Shown here: positions 53,601 to 59,913 of the stretch, one piece after another | How positions within the stretch are numbered: the stretch's first letter is position 1 | Layout of the letters: every line of letters begins with the position of its first letter | Assembly: GCA_029962745.1 (NCBI GenBank) | Contig: CM057156.1 | Coordinates: 30,615,920-30,679,919, forward strand | Direction: 5' to 3' | DNA length: 64,000 bases | Origin: Echinometra lucunter | Taxonomy: Eukaryota > Echinodermata > Echinoidea > Camarodonta > Echinometridae | Program-made: the position numbers and the translations under genes | Notes under the pieces: model-generated | The model's input: only the letters and a program-made list of their open reading frames with translations | What the model was told of the DNA's origin: nothing | Database searches by the model: none

Positions 53601-55344
53601 TCACATCAAAACCTGGGGAGCGTTTCATGAAACGTTTTGTCAGTGATTTTCACTGACAACTGTTATAAGCTACTAAAAATCCTTGCATCTGATTGGCTGA
53701 GAGCAAATTAGTCAGTGAAAATCACCGACAAAACTCTCCATGAAACGCTCCTCTGGATTGCACTGCAGTAAACAGATAGCTATTATAACTAGGTACATCA
53801 CGGTTTTCCTACCTTTTTATTGTTGTTGTTATTGGTGCTTGAGTCCTCATCAGGTTTGACCCATATCTTGAGGAAAGGTACGATGTCTGTAGCCAACATA
53901 TCAGAAGCTGCTTCATCTACATATATGCAATTACATGGCTTGGAGTGATACATCACTTGACTATAACACTCAACTACAACAACAAGATGTCAAATTAGAT
54001 TTAATACAATTTTCTCACCTTTTTATTGTTGTTGTTATTGGTGCTTGAGTCCTCATCAGGTTCGACCCATATCTTGAGGAGTGGTACGATGTCTGTACCC
54101 AGCATATCGGAAGCTGCTTCATTGATGCTTACTAAACCCCTCTCAATCAGATCTGCTGCAATGCTATAATGCTCACCTAAATCAAGAAAATGTTGAGCAA
54201 TAGGAGACAAGATGAAGTATGAATTAATAACAAGCATTTAACAAATCATTTGAATCCTGCCACGGCACTAATGTCCTATGGCATGATATGAATTTACATT
54301 TGCCACCTTCCACCCGGGTGTAAGTAGGTACCTGGTAGGATGTGAAAGTCATTGTGATTGTTTAGAATTGTGAGTGCCTGCAAAAGGCACCCGGGTGGAA
54401 TTAATGCTCCCTAGGGAGTGGAGAAGGTGCATACACTGTGTGCACGCAAGCCTCAACCAGATGACTGGGGTAATTATACTTCTGTAAAGGGCTTAGAGAC
54501 ATCAGAGAGATGTATTAGGTGCTATAAAACCAGAATATATATCATTACCTTTTCCATGAATTTATTATAATAAAAAATAACATACACTTTATGATATACC
54601 AGTCATTTGGAAATTCTAAATCCTTGATCATTTTTGAAGCACAAAAAGTAAGAAACTTAAGTCAAGCACGATGCATTCTCCCTTTGTACACAATGCAAAG
54701 GGTAACTTAACAAAGTGCATGTTGCAAATCACTGCAGGCAAAATGTGAGAAATCTGACAAGTTACCTTTGAAGGCTAGCAATGCTGGCACATAGAAATGT
54801 CTGAAGTGTAAAAGGGATGGCTTAAGAGTACAATTTTTACAGCAGAGCTAGAACATCAACATTACAATCTAGATCCCCGTTATTTGAATTACCGGTAAGC
54901 TGAATAATACAAAACTGTCCAATAAGCTTATAAATTCACCACTGTGACAACCAATACGTTTGCTTTCTGGGCATGTCCTTACTTGCTGTAACATTTACAG
55001 AAAAGTTTTATTATGATTCAAACTATCTACATGGACATGTAAAGGTCCTTTGCAACACAATTTTTGCACTAAATGCCCTGATATTCCTCAAAAAACAAAT
55101 ATTTCATCAGTAAGGGAACTTATCAAAAGTCAGCGCCAATTTGGGACACGGCTTTTTGCGTCATTCCCGCTCAGCGTCTTTTCCCATCCATTCCCCCGTT
55201 TCTCCAAAGACAAAACAACGGGGATCGGGAAAGCCAATTTAAAAGAATGGTCGTGGAGAAGACAATCAAAGACGTAGGACGAGACTTTTGATAAGTGGCC
55301 TAAGATTCTTGTTTGAAACTCTCACCAACTTCAATCTGTTCCAT
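26704..55344 (-). CDS. LRRK1: LRRK1-type ROCO protein: leucine-rich repeat, ROC GTPase, COR, kinase, WD40-like
   Basis: Large GTPase-kinase in which a Ras-like ROC domain and its COR partner act with a Ser/Thr kinase; family members regulate membrane traffic and phosphorylate Rab GTPases. Minus-strand exons, 5' to 3': 55326-55360, 54019-54176, 48932-48992, 45024-45160, 44419-44657, 43560-43699, 42388-42554, 40846-41129, 40062-40367, 39339-39555, 38241-38408, 37860-38042, 36982-37257, 36359-36524, 35681-35951, 34926-35156, 34242-34480, 31909-32909, 30184-30516, 29219-29389, 28263-28373, 26704-28008. All phases agree; the sum from the ATG at 55344 is 6183 nt (2060 codons plus stop), close to the roughly 2000 residues of LRRK1. 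LRRK1 rather than LRRK2: YCDLKTDN catalytic loop with Cys, PWACPL in the LRRs, VNQCF-like ROC stretch ([12 protein letters not shown]), VWEDWG tail, no armadillo region. The ankyrin part before the LRRs looks short, so 5' exons may be missing. Confidence 0.93.
28374..29218. other. LRRK1 intron between exons 20 and 21
   Basis: AT-rich intron with A- and C-rich homopolymers at 28631-28745, the point where copy B is cut off by the gap. No other feature seen. Confidence 0.6.
29546..29760. repeat. Tandem duplication of about 100 bp with A-rich ends
   Basis: CCAGATAATGTTACGCGGTT (29544 on) recurs at 29641 with a few changes. Both units run on through TAGCATGGGTA, TTGACACAGTAAA and TTAGTTCTTATCC and end in long A runs followed by C/A-rich sequence. 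It lies in the intron between LRRK exons 19 and 20. Confidence 0.75.
30184..32909 (-). CDS. LRRK1: LRRK1 exons 18-19: protein kinase domain
   Basis: Exons 31909-32909 and 30184-30516. The glycine loop GQGGFG is at 32584-32601, followed by VAAK (ATP lysine), helix C glutamate in RNEVAIM, catalytic loop [10 protein letters not shown], and DYG in place of DFG at 32008-32016, a hallmark of LRRK kinases. The activation segment ends GFCAPEIL. The next exon gives [15 protein letters not shown] and [10 protein letters not shown]. Between the ATP lysine and helix C there is a Ser/Thr/Cys-rich insert of about 45 residues ([17 protein letters not shown]). All residues needed for catalysis are visible. 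The first 100 codons of exon 31909-32909 are the COR-kinase linker with a CPIC motif. Confidence 0.94.
30906..31462. mobile_element. Large fold-back element in an LRRK1 intron
   Basis: Two imperfect inverted arms of about 260 bp (30906-31170 and 31207-31462) flank a loop of about 36 bp. Paired landmarks include TTTCACTGTTTCAATAAAA, ATGAGCAAAATCGGT, GCAAATTGGCAACACTGATG and CCCCATAGTCA with their complements on the other arm. No protein is encoded. It is probably a palindromic MITE; target-site duplication not resolved. Confidence 0.8.
33480..34237. repeat. Minisatellite derived from the 3' end of an LRRK1 exon
   Basis: About 12 units of 59-68 bp, read on the plus strand as ACCCATCTGGGTATCAATCC, TTGATCAGACTCTTAGTTTG, GTCCACCACACACCCCACC. 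The array directly adjoins exon 34242-34480, whose last 50 bases plus donor are the same sequence (GGATACCAATCCTTGATCAG ... GTCCACCACACACCCCATGG). The array is thus a tandem amplification of the exon tail and its splice donor into the following intron. In most units the donor GT is changed to AT (CCCAGATGGG on the coding strand); the outermost unit, near 33485, still has GT. Confidence 0.85.
34242..36524 (-). CDS. LRRK1: LRRK1 exons 14-17: COR domain
   Basis: Exons 36359-36524, 35681-35951, 34926-35156 and 34242-34480. COR landmarks are [27 protein letters not shown], the strand RFEIVVP, LIPSRLP and [14 protein letters not shown], then [10 protein letters not shown] and the final [16 protein letters not shown] links ROC to the kinase and forms the dimer interface. 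The exon at 34926-35156 ends with AAAGAG followed by the suboptimal donor GTTAGG, chosen because it is the only one that restores phase into the next exon. The end of exon 34242-34480 is the source of the minisatellite at 33480-34237. Confidence 0.92.
36982..38408 (-). CDS. LRRK1: LRRK1 exons 11-13: ROC GTPase domain
   Basis: Exons 38241-38408, 37860-38042 and 36982-37257. The P-loop GPAKSGKT is split by the intron between 39339 and 38408, with GPA upstream and KSGKT downstream. The G3 region reads FFCWDMKGG in place of Ras DTAGQ, as in other ROC domains. The G4 motif is VGTHHD, corresponding to NKxD/THLD. The first exon of this group continues with the strand [12 protein letters not shown] binds GTP and works as a dimeric switch together with COR. 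All nucleotide-contact motifs are present, so the domain looks functional. Confidence 0.93.
38600..39210. repeat. Interspersed repeat related to 52380-53430
   Basis: Within the intron that splits the P-loop. Words such as CTTCCTATGCTGATGCATAC, AGCACCAAGTTTGAAATTCA, GGTTCTTGAGATATCGCATT and GTGGAGGCATAAAAA match units at 52.4-53.4 kb. It looks like two diverged units (about 38860-39010 and 39030-39210) followed by an end segment. Confidence 0.65.
39339..44657 (-). CDS. LRRK1: LRRK1 exons 5-10: leucine-rich repeat domain
   Basis: Exons 44419-44657, 43560-43699, 42388-42554, 40846-41129, 40062-40367 and 39339-39555 encode repeated LxxLxLxxNxLxxLP units ([71 protein letters not shown]). Between the fifth and later units is a basic Ser/Pro-rich insertion of about 70 residues ([14 protein letters not shown]) in exon 40062-40367, comparable in place to the Arg/Lys-rich insertion in LRRK1 proteins and likely a flexible loop. 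The last exon finishes with [11 protein letters not shown], the first strand and first half of the ROC P-loop. The LRR solenoid normally serves in protein contacts. Confidence 0.92.
41930..42250. repeat. (GA)n-rich simple and higher-order repeat
   Basis: GAGAGA tracts alternate with units of about 65 bp containing TAGAGATTAAATGAAGGGGA (near 42088, 42153 and variants). It is purine-rich on the plus strand and lies just beside the exon relic at 42258. The open frames it creates are low-complexity only. Confidence 0.85.
42258..42290 (-). pseudogene. Relic of an LRRK1 exon tail with splice donor
   Basis: On the coding strand this reads ACCTTGGGCATTTCCTTTG followed by GTAAGT, resembling the end of exon 42388-42554 (ACCTTGGGCTTGTCCACTG, then GTAAGT). 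About 21 of 27 bases agree. The copy lies about 100 bp downstream of the real donor. It is short, so homology is probable but not certain. Confidence 0.5.
42975..43226. mobile_element. Fold-back element with a nested insertion
   Basis: Outer ends GTTGCATAAAACTTACTA (42979) and TAGTAAGTTTTATGCAAC (43206) pair. Inner arms TAGTAACTTTGCTATGATAG, TAACTCTTCATGGAATACTG pair with their complements at 43160-43210. The loop holds CAGCCAATCA. The left arm is interrupted at about 42996-43060 by a segment that, reversed, contains TGCGCTTTATAAATTTAG, a LINE or SINE tail, flanked by TACTA on both sides. Confidence 0.75.
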
Positions 55345-55360
55345 GTTGACGGCAGCAGCT
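45024..55360 (-). CDS. LRRK1: LRRK1 exons 1-4: N-terminal region
   Basis: Exons 55326-55360, 54019-54176, 48932-48992 and 45024-45160. Exon 1 contains ATG (55342-55344) in a good context (AACATGG) with an in-frame TAA 51 nt upstream. It also has a possible acceptor (TTGGTTGTAG) at its left edge and would then read AAAVN before the ATG, so it may be internal. Residues such as [11 protein letters not shown] resemble the second half of an ankyrin repeat. An Asn run (five AAT/AAC codons) followed by KK ends exon 2. Exon 3 is only 61 nt; its placement rests on phase (0 to 1), a good acceptor (TTTGTGTTTTGATAG) and donor GTAAGC. Exon 4 ([17 protein letters not shown]) ends at a weak donor, GTTTCA. 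About 125 residues precede the LRR exon, fewer than in vertebrate LRRK1. Confidence 0.7.
45240..45352. repeat. (TA)n microsatellite with TG interruptions
   Basis: Long TATATA runs with GTATGTATA and TGTGTGTATA interruptions in the intron upstream of exon 45024-45160. Apparent open frames of alternating Tyr and Ile are an artefact of this repeat. Confidence 0.95.
45353..48931. other. LRRK1 intron between exons 3 and 4
   Basis: Besides the MITE copy at 46546-47048 this holds AT-rich sequence. Around 47890-48530 there is a stretch with related GACCTAACTTCGCGC and GTGCGCGAACTATGGTCC words and the inverted form GCGCAAAGTTAGGTC, probably an old repeat I cannot classify. No further exon was found. 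Confidence 0.5.
46546..47048. mobile_element. Non-autonomous DNA transposon (MITE), copy 2
   Basis: A 503-bp relative of 5027-5522 over its whole length, beginning TACCCCTTTCACAGTGAGC and ending GCTCACTGTGAAAGGAGTA. Flanking trinucleotides are TAA and TCA, compatible with a mutated 3-bp duplication. No transposase. Confidence 0.8.
48998..49200. repeat. (CT)n-rich simple repeat
   Basis: CTCCCTCTCT and TCTCTCTCTC runs next to the acceptor of the 61-nt exon 3; on the coding strand this is a purine-rich tract immediately upstream of a TGTGTTTGTGTTTTGATAG acceptor. A second such tract lies at about 49330-49420. Confidence 0.85.
49556..50096. mobile_element. MuDR-like non-autonomous element with G/C-run ends
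   Basis: Bounded by an 11-bp direct repeat TCACAACACCC (49545-49555 and 50097-50107). Inverted ends consist of a G run on the left and C run on the right, followed inward by GGTATGTGCCACGG (49604) and CCGTGGCACATACC (50042). The interior repeats GTTCCAAAGCATAGCATTTT and related CGTTCCAAAGA words. The 9-11-bp target-site length suggests a Mutator-type element. No protein is encoded. Confidence 0.7.
50627..50690. repeat. (TC)n microsatellite
   Basis: Nearly uninterrupted CT dinucleotides preceded by CCCTCCCTCC, in an LRRK1 intron. Confidence 0.95.
50849..50954. repeat. 52-bp tandem duplication
   Basis: ATACTTGTATGATCTTAACA ... CAATCAGCTTG occurs twice in succession (starts 50849 and 50901) without change, so it is recent. 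Confidence 0.9.
51024..51955. repeat. Satellite-like tandem array, four 233-bp units
   Basis: Units start with CCATCCTGTTCTCATATTAA at 51024, 51257, 51490 and 51723, exactly 233 bp apart. Units 1-3 are almost identical; unit 4 has several substitutions (for example CATAGGC for CACAGGC and a final CGTATAGAC). Each contains TTAAAGGCACAGGCTATTAA and TTGCGTTATTTTTGGTCGTA. No coding frame. Confidence 0.92.
52380..53430. repeat. Diverged tandem repeat carrying DR1-like motifs
   Basis: Six or so units of about 150 bp. Each has a TGACCTTTGACC-type word, CCAAATCTAATCAGATC, CTTCCTATG, AGCACCAAGTTTGAAGTTCA, TACCTCAAA and TTCTTGAGATATTGC. The related shorter copy at 38600-39210 shows that this is an interspersed family. 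It ends with GGTGGGCAAAGGCATAAAAA, similar to the end at 39190-39210. Confidence 0.75.
53613..53757. repeat. Fold-back (hairpin) element
   Basis: Left GGGGAGCGTTTCATGAAACG pairs with right CCATGAAACGCTCCTCTGG, and inner TTGTCAGTGATTTTCACTGA with TCAGTGAAAATCACCGACAA. The loop contains GATTGGCTGAGAG, the complement of the CAGCCAATC seen in the hairpins at 10361 and 42975. Confidence 0.8.
53813..53916 (-). CDS. Duplicate of LRRK1 exon 2, possible mutually exclusive exon
   Basis: 104 bp matching the 3' two thirds of exon 54019-54176 with six substitutions, three of them silent (residues EAASDML versus [15 protein letters not shown] versus [14 protein letters not shown] versus WVKPDE). It has its own acceptor (GCATATATGTAG) and donor (GTAGGA). 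Like exon 2 it enters in phase 1 and leaves in phase 0, so it could replace exon 2, whereas inclusion of both would shift the frame. Use in transcripts is unknown; it may be a relic. Confidence 0.5.
54290..54545 (+). mobile_element. SINE-like short repeat
   Basis: Begins TGCCACCTTCCACCCGGGTG and AGTAGGTACCTGGTAGGATG, and ends GTAAAGGGCTTAGAGACATC, TGTATTAGGTGCTATAAAAC, a tail resembling those of L2/CR1-type LINEs. The AGGTACCTGGTAGG part is reminiscent of a promoter box region of a tRNA-derived SINE, but no tRNA fold could be confirmed by eye. No coding sequence. Confidence 0.5.
55113..55300. mobile_element. Short element with inverted ends beside LRRK1 exon 1
   Basis: AGGGAACTTATCAAAAGTC at 55113-55131 and GACTTTTGATAAGTGGCCT at 55282-55300 are inverted complements with 16 of 19 matches. 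The 188-bp interval between is GC-richer than its surroundings and ends 25 bp from the donor of exon 1. Probably a small MITE. Confidence 0.5.
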
Positions 55361-58300
55361 CTACAACCAATGCATGTGACACATGAATCTTTGCCTTACA
55401 ATCCATACACATGTAGCATTAAAAAATCATGCAGATCCTTGGATTAGTTGGTGCTGAACCAAATTAACCTGTTGACTACTGAATTCTCTCATTCCCATAG
55501 GCTTTACACAGGGATCAAGCAGTTCCAGTAGCTCCTGGGTTAACATCAATAGTACCCATGGTATCTTCTCTTTCAACAATTAGCAGGCGTGATCGCAAAA
55601 AGCACAAGCAGATAACACACATCAGAAGAAACTTTGCACTTCTCAATTCCTATGAATTCACAAAATTTGTTGTCAAATCCGGGAGAAAATTATTACGCCA
55701 CTTGGAAATCATCATCCCACTCAAAATTACTAGAAAATAACTTTATGAGCTCAGTATGTACCAAAGGCAGAAAGACACCAAACAAAGCTGGTGGTATTAA
55801 GGCCAAGGAAGAGAGTTCAAAAGTGTGAAGTTCTATCAAGCCAGCAAGAGCAAGTCAAGTGTGGAAGGCACTGGGAGCATAGTGACATGTAACCACTAGG
55901 TGTAATAACAAACCTGCTTGTTACGAACACAAAGGAAGGTGAACAATTAGGAGCACAGGGCACAATTTCTTACTCTCTCACTTGTATAATAAGCTTATCC
56001 TATGGTCATAATGAATTAGGGGAACTCCCCGATAATGGTTACAGGGAACTCCCATCATGGACCTAAGTATTCACCAGTCACTTCTAGGACAGGGCAAGGA
56101 CTTGTTTTGATTTGCCAAGAAATTCAGTCTAATTACATGTTTTTACTTGGGTATTGTCTTCATGTTTATGATTACAGGATTCCACAAATTTGTACTTCCA
56201 CAATCAGTTTGCATCCTACAAAATAAAATGACATCATTAAAGGGGGTACCCAATGCTGAAACAATGTTAATTCATTTAAAAGAGCATGATTTCATTAGCA
56301 GAAAATCATCTGCCTAAAGTTTTTTTTAAAAGTCGTGTTGCCAAGGAAACCTCCAAATGTGGTGAGATTTCAGAATATTTTTGACCCCTCAGCTGTGACC
56401 CAGTTTCAACTGGGTACCCACTTTGACGTCAAAATGACGTCAAAGTGGGTACCTTGTCGCGCAATTCTAGCAAAATGCGCGCAAGGTATAATACATATTG
56501 TACAGTCTAGCGCGCAGCACAACTGCAATGCGCGAAGCTGGGTACCCACTTTGACGTCATACCTCATACTCAAATTTTTTGGTCAACTCTTGACTTTTTA
56601 TTAGAAAATTAGCCAAAATGCATTGATTTCGATTGAAAATCATCATATTTTTAATGTAATTTCTGAGAATACTATTCTCGATCATATATCGAAAAAAAAA
56701 TTACCATTGTGTAATCACTTTAAGACCCCCTCAAATACTACTCCTTGGTTTCTTTAAAAGGCAAAAAATGAACATTAAAAATTCATTTTAAAAGAGGTTA
56801 CATTCTGATATGCAAGTCTGTCTTTATAAGTTATGCTATTCCAGATTTCATAACACGAATGTTATTTATATTCATCAAATATTCAAGAATTTCAGAGATA
56901 TCAGTGCATGACAAAAATACTGTAAAACATACAAAGTTTTAAATAATTCAAGGTAGTTCTAGTTCTTTCAATTGAGAGAAAACTGGTATACAGAAGTTGC
57001 TTGTCCAAAATTCAAAGTTTTGAGCTCTAGATGAAAAGGAAAATATATGATATTCTTCTGTTTAATGAGTCTTTACTGTACTAGCAAAAGTATTAACTGA
57101 AATCTAGTAACAGAAAAGATACATGTCCAACATTCACATTATGAATCTTTACTGGAGAAAAAAATACAGGACTTTAGTGAAGTTTTTAAGAGGCAATTCA
57201 GGGATTTCCACAAGCATAGTAATTCTAGCCACAATCAATATCAAACATGCATATTGTTTACATCCATACAAAGGACTTATGTCATCATGTTCTGTTATCA
57301 ACATTAGCACATCTTCAACACAGCAATGCAACTTTTAATTCATTAAGAGAAAGAAGTATCTCTGACGGTCAAACAATGCATGTATGCAAATTAGATTTAG
57401 TTTGCTCTTTTTGTGTAAAATTTACAGATAACTGAAAATACCAAATGCTATCACAACCTGAATACTTACTTCAGTGTGAACATGGTGAAAATTTATTCCA
57501 TATGCAGAGAATCCGGAGTATGTGCCCAATAATATAAAGGATATTCACAAATCCTAGTAAGGATAGTATATATGTAAGACATGAGGAAATAATTCTCCAT
57601 TAGTACACTTATCACAAGCACTAAGTATTAAAATAATTCCTAAGGATTGGGTCCATGTACAGTACTGTACATCCAGGAATCCTTCCACTACCATAAATCT
57701 GGTCTAGTATCAGATCATGATTAACACTTTCCACAAAAAGTCCATTTGAGGTTGCAGGAATGTTAAAATGTTCTGATTCAATAGGAAGAGGTCTTAGGCC
57801 CAGGAAAGACAGAATTGATCCGGTGGAACAGCTTCATCTGTTCTTCAACTCAACTCCAACAAGATATGGCATTAAGAGCAGGGTAGATAGATGCTCGCAG
57901 TACATCCCCAAGGAAATTCACCACTTGAAAATAAACACCACATGATGTCAGCATTCATATAGGAGTACACTTAAATGATATCTGAAGAGAGCATTTACTG
58001 AACTCCAATCATCACAACCCTGGAAGTAGAGGGCCAACTAAGGGGCTAACAAGGGGGTAGCACATTCTCCTATCAGATTCCAACTCATTTTAATCACATT
58101 CATCTTTCTCAACCTGAGTATATGGCTTCATGTTGCTGCTGTAACATAGATCACTGCAATCATTTTTTACCTCGATGGTTTTACACGCCAATGAAGCGAT
58201 GCCCACGCAGCAGAACGAAATCCTTATTCAGACAAAAATCAGATTTTACAATGTTTCTTTAAAGGTTATGAACAGTTTTGGTAGGCCCATGAAAAACTCA

Positions 58301-59750
58301 GCAGAGTTCTTTGCTTTTAGATGATAAGTAGCAAGATATTATCACGGTGACATGCATTATACATTAAAATGCATATAAAATCTATCAAGGAACTGCCTAT
58401 ATGACAAATGGATGGGTCCTACAGTGTAGTTCAGCATGTAGCTGTTATATTGCATTCCTTACATAAATATTTACACTAAACTTCAATGGAAATCATAAGT
58501 GGACTAACACATAATCTCTTTTGAAGTCTATGTTTGAAGTCCATATTTGGTTTTATGCCAATTTTCTATCTGCCACCAAAACTGAGCTTCAATATACCAG
58601 TATTTATACACAACATAAAAAGAGATTTTCTTCACTTTTGTGAAAGTTTCATGAGTTGATAAGTGAAGATCTCGCTGCTCTCAATATTACCCAATCCCCT
58701 GTTTCAATACAGAATTTCCCATTTTAATGCAGAATTAGAGTATGAAATCCCCCCCAAAAGGTAAACGCAATATAAACTAATTTGCACAGTCCCCTGATTA
58801 GACTCAAAGCCTACACTACAAATATTTACATTACAGACATACCATACCTTTCTGAAAGGTAGATCATATATTTCTTTATTTACTAGATCATATATGAATA
58901 ACAAACACAAATATGTGAATAAAAAGAATAAAAGCACTTTGATAATAAAAGGTGACTTACTTTATACACAGCAGAAGAAGCAACTAACACAGTTTATACT
59001 GTGGTTTTACCATAGTATAAATCCACTTATACATGTAGTTACCTGCATGATACCATATACATGTACAGGTATGAACATGTAGTCTGCACTCTAGGTATTC
59101 AGCTACACAGGAAGAATTGTAACCAGAAATACAATCAGACTGGGCAGAGCTTTGTTGAGTTGAAGTTATTTGGAAGTATATAGGATTGCATACAAGGTGA
59201 AAAGGAAGTCCACACTCATCAGGAAGTAGAGCCAGAAGTGAATGAGTTTAGTAATAACGAGGGGGTGTAAGATGACAAGTTATCTAGCAGGAACAGGAAA
59301 GAGATCCTATACTGAACCCTATAAAACGAGAAAATCATTTAACCCTTACTATGCCCACCACACGTTTATTGCAGGGGTACTGAGTATACATGAGTGAGCA
59401 TGCGACTATTCCGACTTTGCCAATGCTTACAGAGACTAGTGAACATGGCTTTGGCTGCTGAAGGGTTAAAAGGGAAACCTTAAAGTAGTTCCCTCCAGAC
59501 AAATCTATAAAATGTATACATACACGTATATGTTTTGCTCTGAGTCCCAATCTCAAGTGAAGTAAGACAGATCTTAACAAAGGGAAACCAACATTACTGA
59601 TTTTCCCAGATCCTACACTAAAAAAATAATAATTTTGCTAAAATTGTATAAACTTTAACACACAGTGAAACTAATACAGAATGGGTAAAAACACCTGTAG
59701 AGTGATTTGAACACCTTTCTAGATAGATGTGCAGGTCCTAGCATCAAGCC
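55361..59750. other. Region between LRRK1 exon 1 and the gypsy element
   Basis: About 4.4 kb of AT-rich DNA. If exon 1 is internal, earlier LRRK1 exons should lie here or beyond the retrotransposon, but I found none with both splice sites, correct phase (2) and recognisable ankyrin sequence. The only striking local structure is the palindrome cluster at 56405-56560. Small open frames (for example 57149-57331 minus, 57760-57945 plus) have no recognisable motif. Confidence 0.5.
56405..56560. promoter_or_regulatory. CRE-containing palindrome cluster
   Basis: GGTACCCACTTTGACGTCA, then AAA, then its exact complement (56414-56454), and a third copy of the same word at about 56540-56559. Each word contains the CREB/ATF-type octamer TGACGTCA or its core. 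The interval also has GCGCGC-type words and is far richer in CG than its surroundings. It lies about 1.1 kb upstream of exon 1 of the LRRK1-type gene. A regulatory role is a guess; a small transposon is equally possible. Confidence 0.3.
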
Positions 59751-59896
59751 TGTTATGTTTGCAATTCAAACTATACTACCTATGCTGACAGAGGGCGCAG
59801 TCCCCTTATTGTAGTCTCTGGTACACCACAAATAAATGTGAAATCCGAACCGGAATTCCAGTCTGAAATTGTGATATTTTGGCTTCAGACATAATA
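59751..59896 (+). mobile_element. 5' LTR of the Ty3/gypsy element
   Basis: Begins TGTTATG and ends CATAATA, imperfect inverted ends as in LTRs. It contains AATAAA (59831-59836), and the primer-binding site follows two bases after its end. At 146 bp it is short. The 3' LTR is not reached before the window ends, so identity of the two LTRs and the target duplication cannot be judged. Confidence 0.65.
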
Positions 59897-59898
59897 CC

Positions 59899-59913
59899 TG
59901 GCGACGAGGATGG
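59899..59913 (+). promoter_or_regulatory. Primer-binding site, tRNA-Ser type
   Basis: TGGCGACGAGGATGG is the complement of the 3' end (...CCATCCTCGTCGCCA) of animal tRNA-Ser(GCU) as I remember it. It starts two bases after the LTR. The gag ATG (59910-59912) lies inside it. Confidence 0.65.

Noticed and set aside
57149..57331. 60-codon minus-strand frame with a faint ankyrin look, considered as a missing LRRK1 5' exon
   Set aside because: No acceptor and donor in the required phase, and the repeat consensus is not met. A second candidate at 57477-57540 failed for the same reasons.
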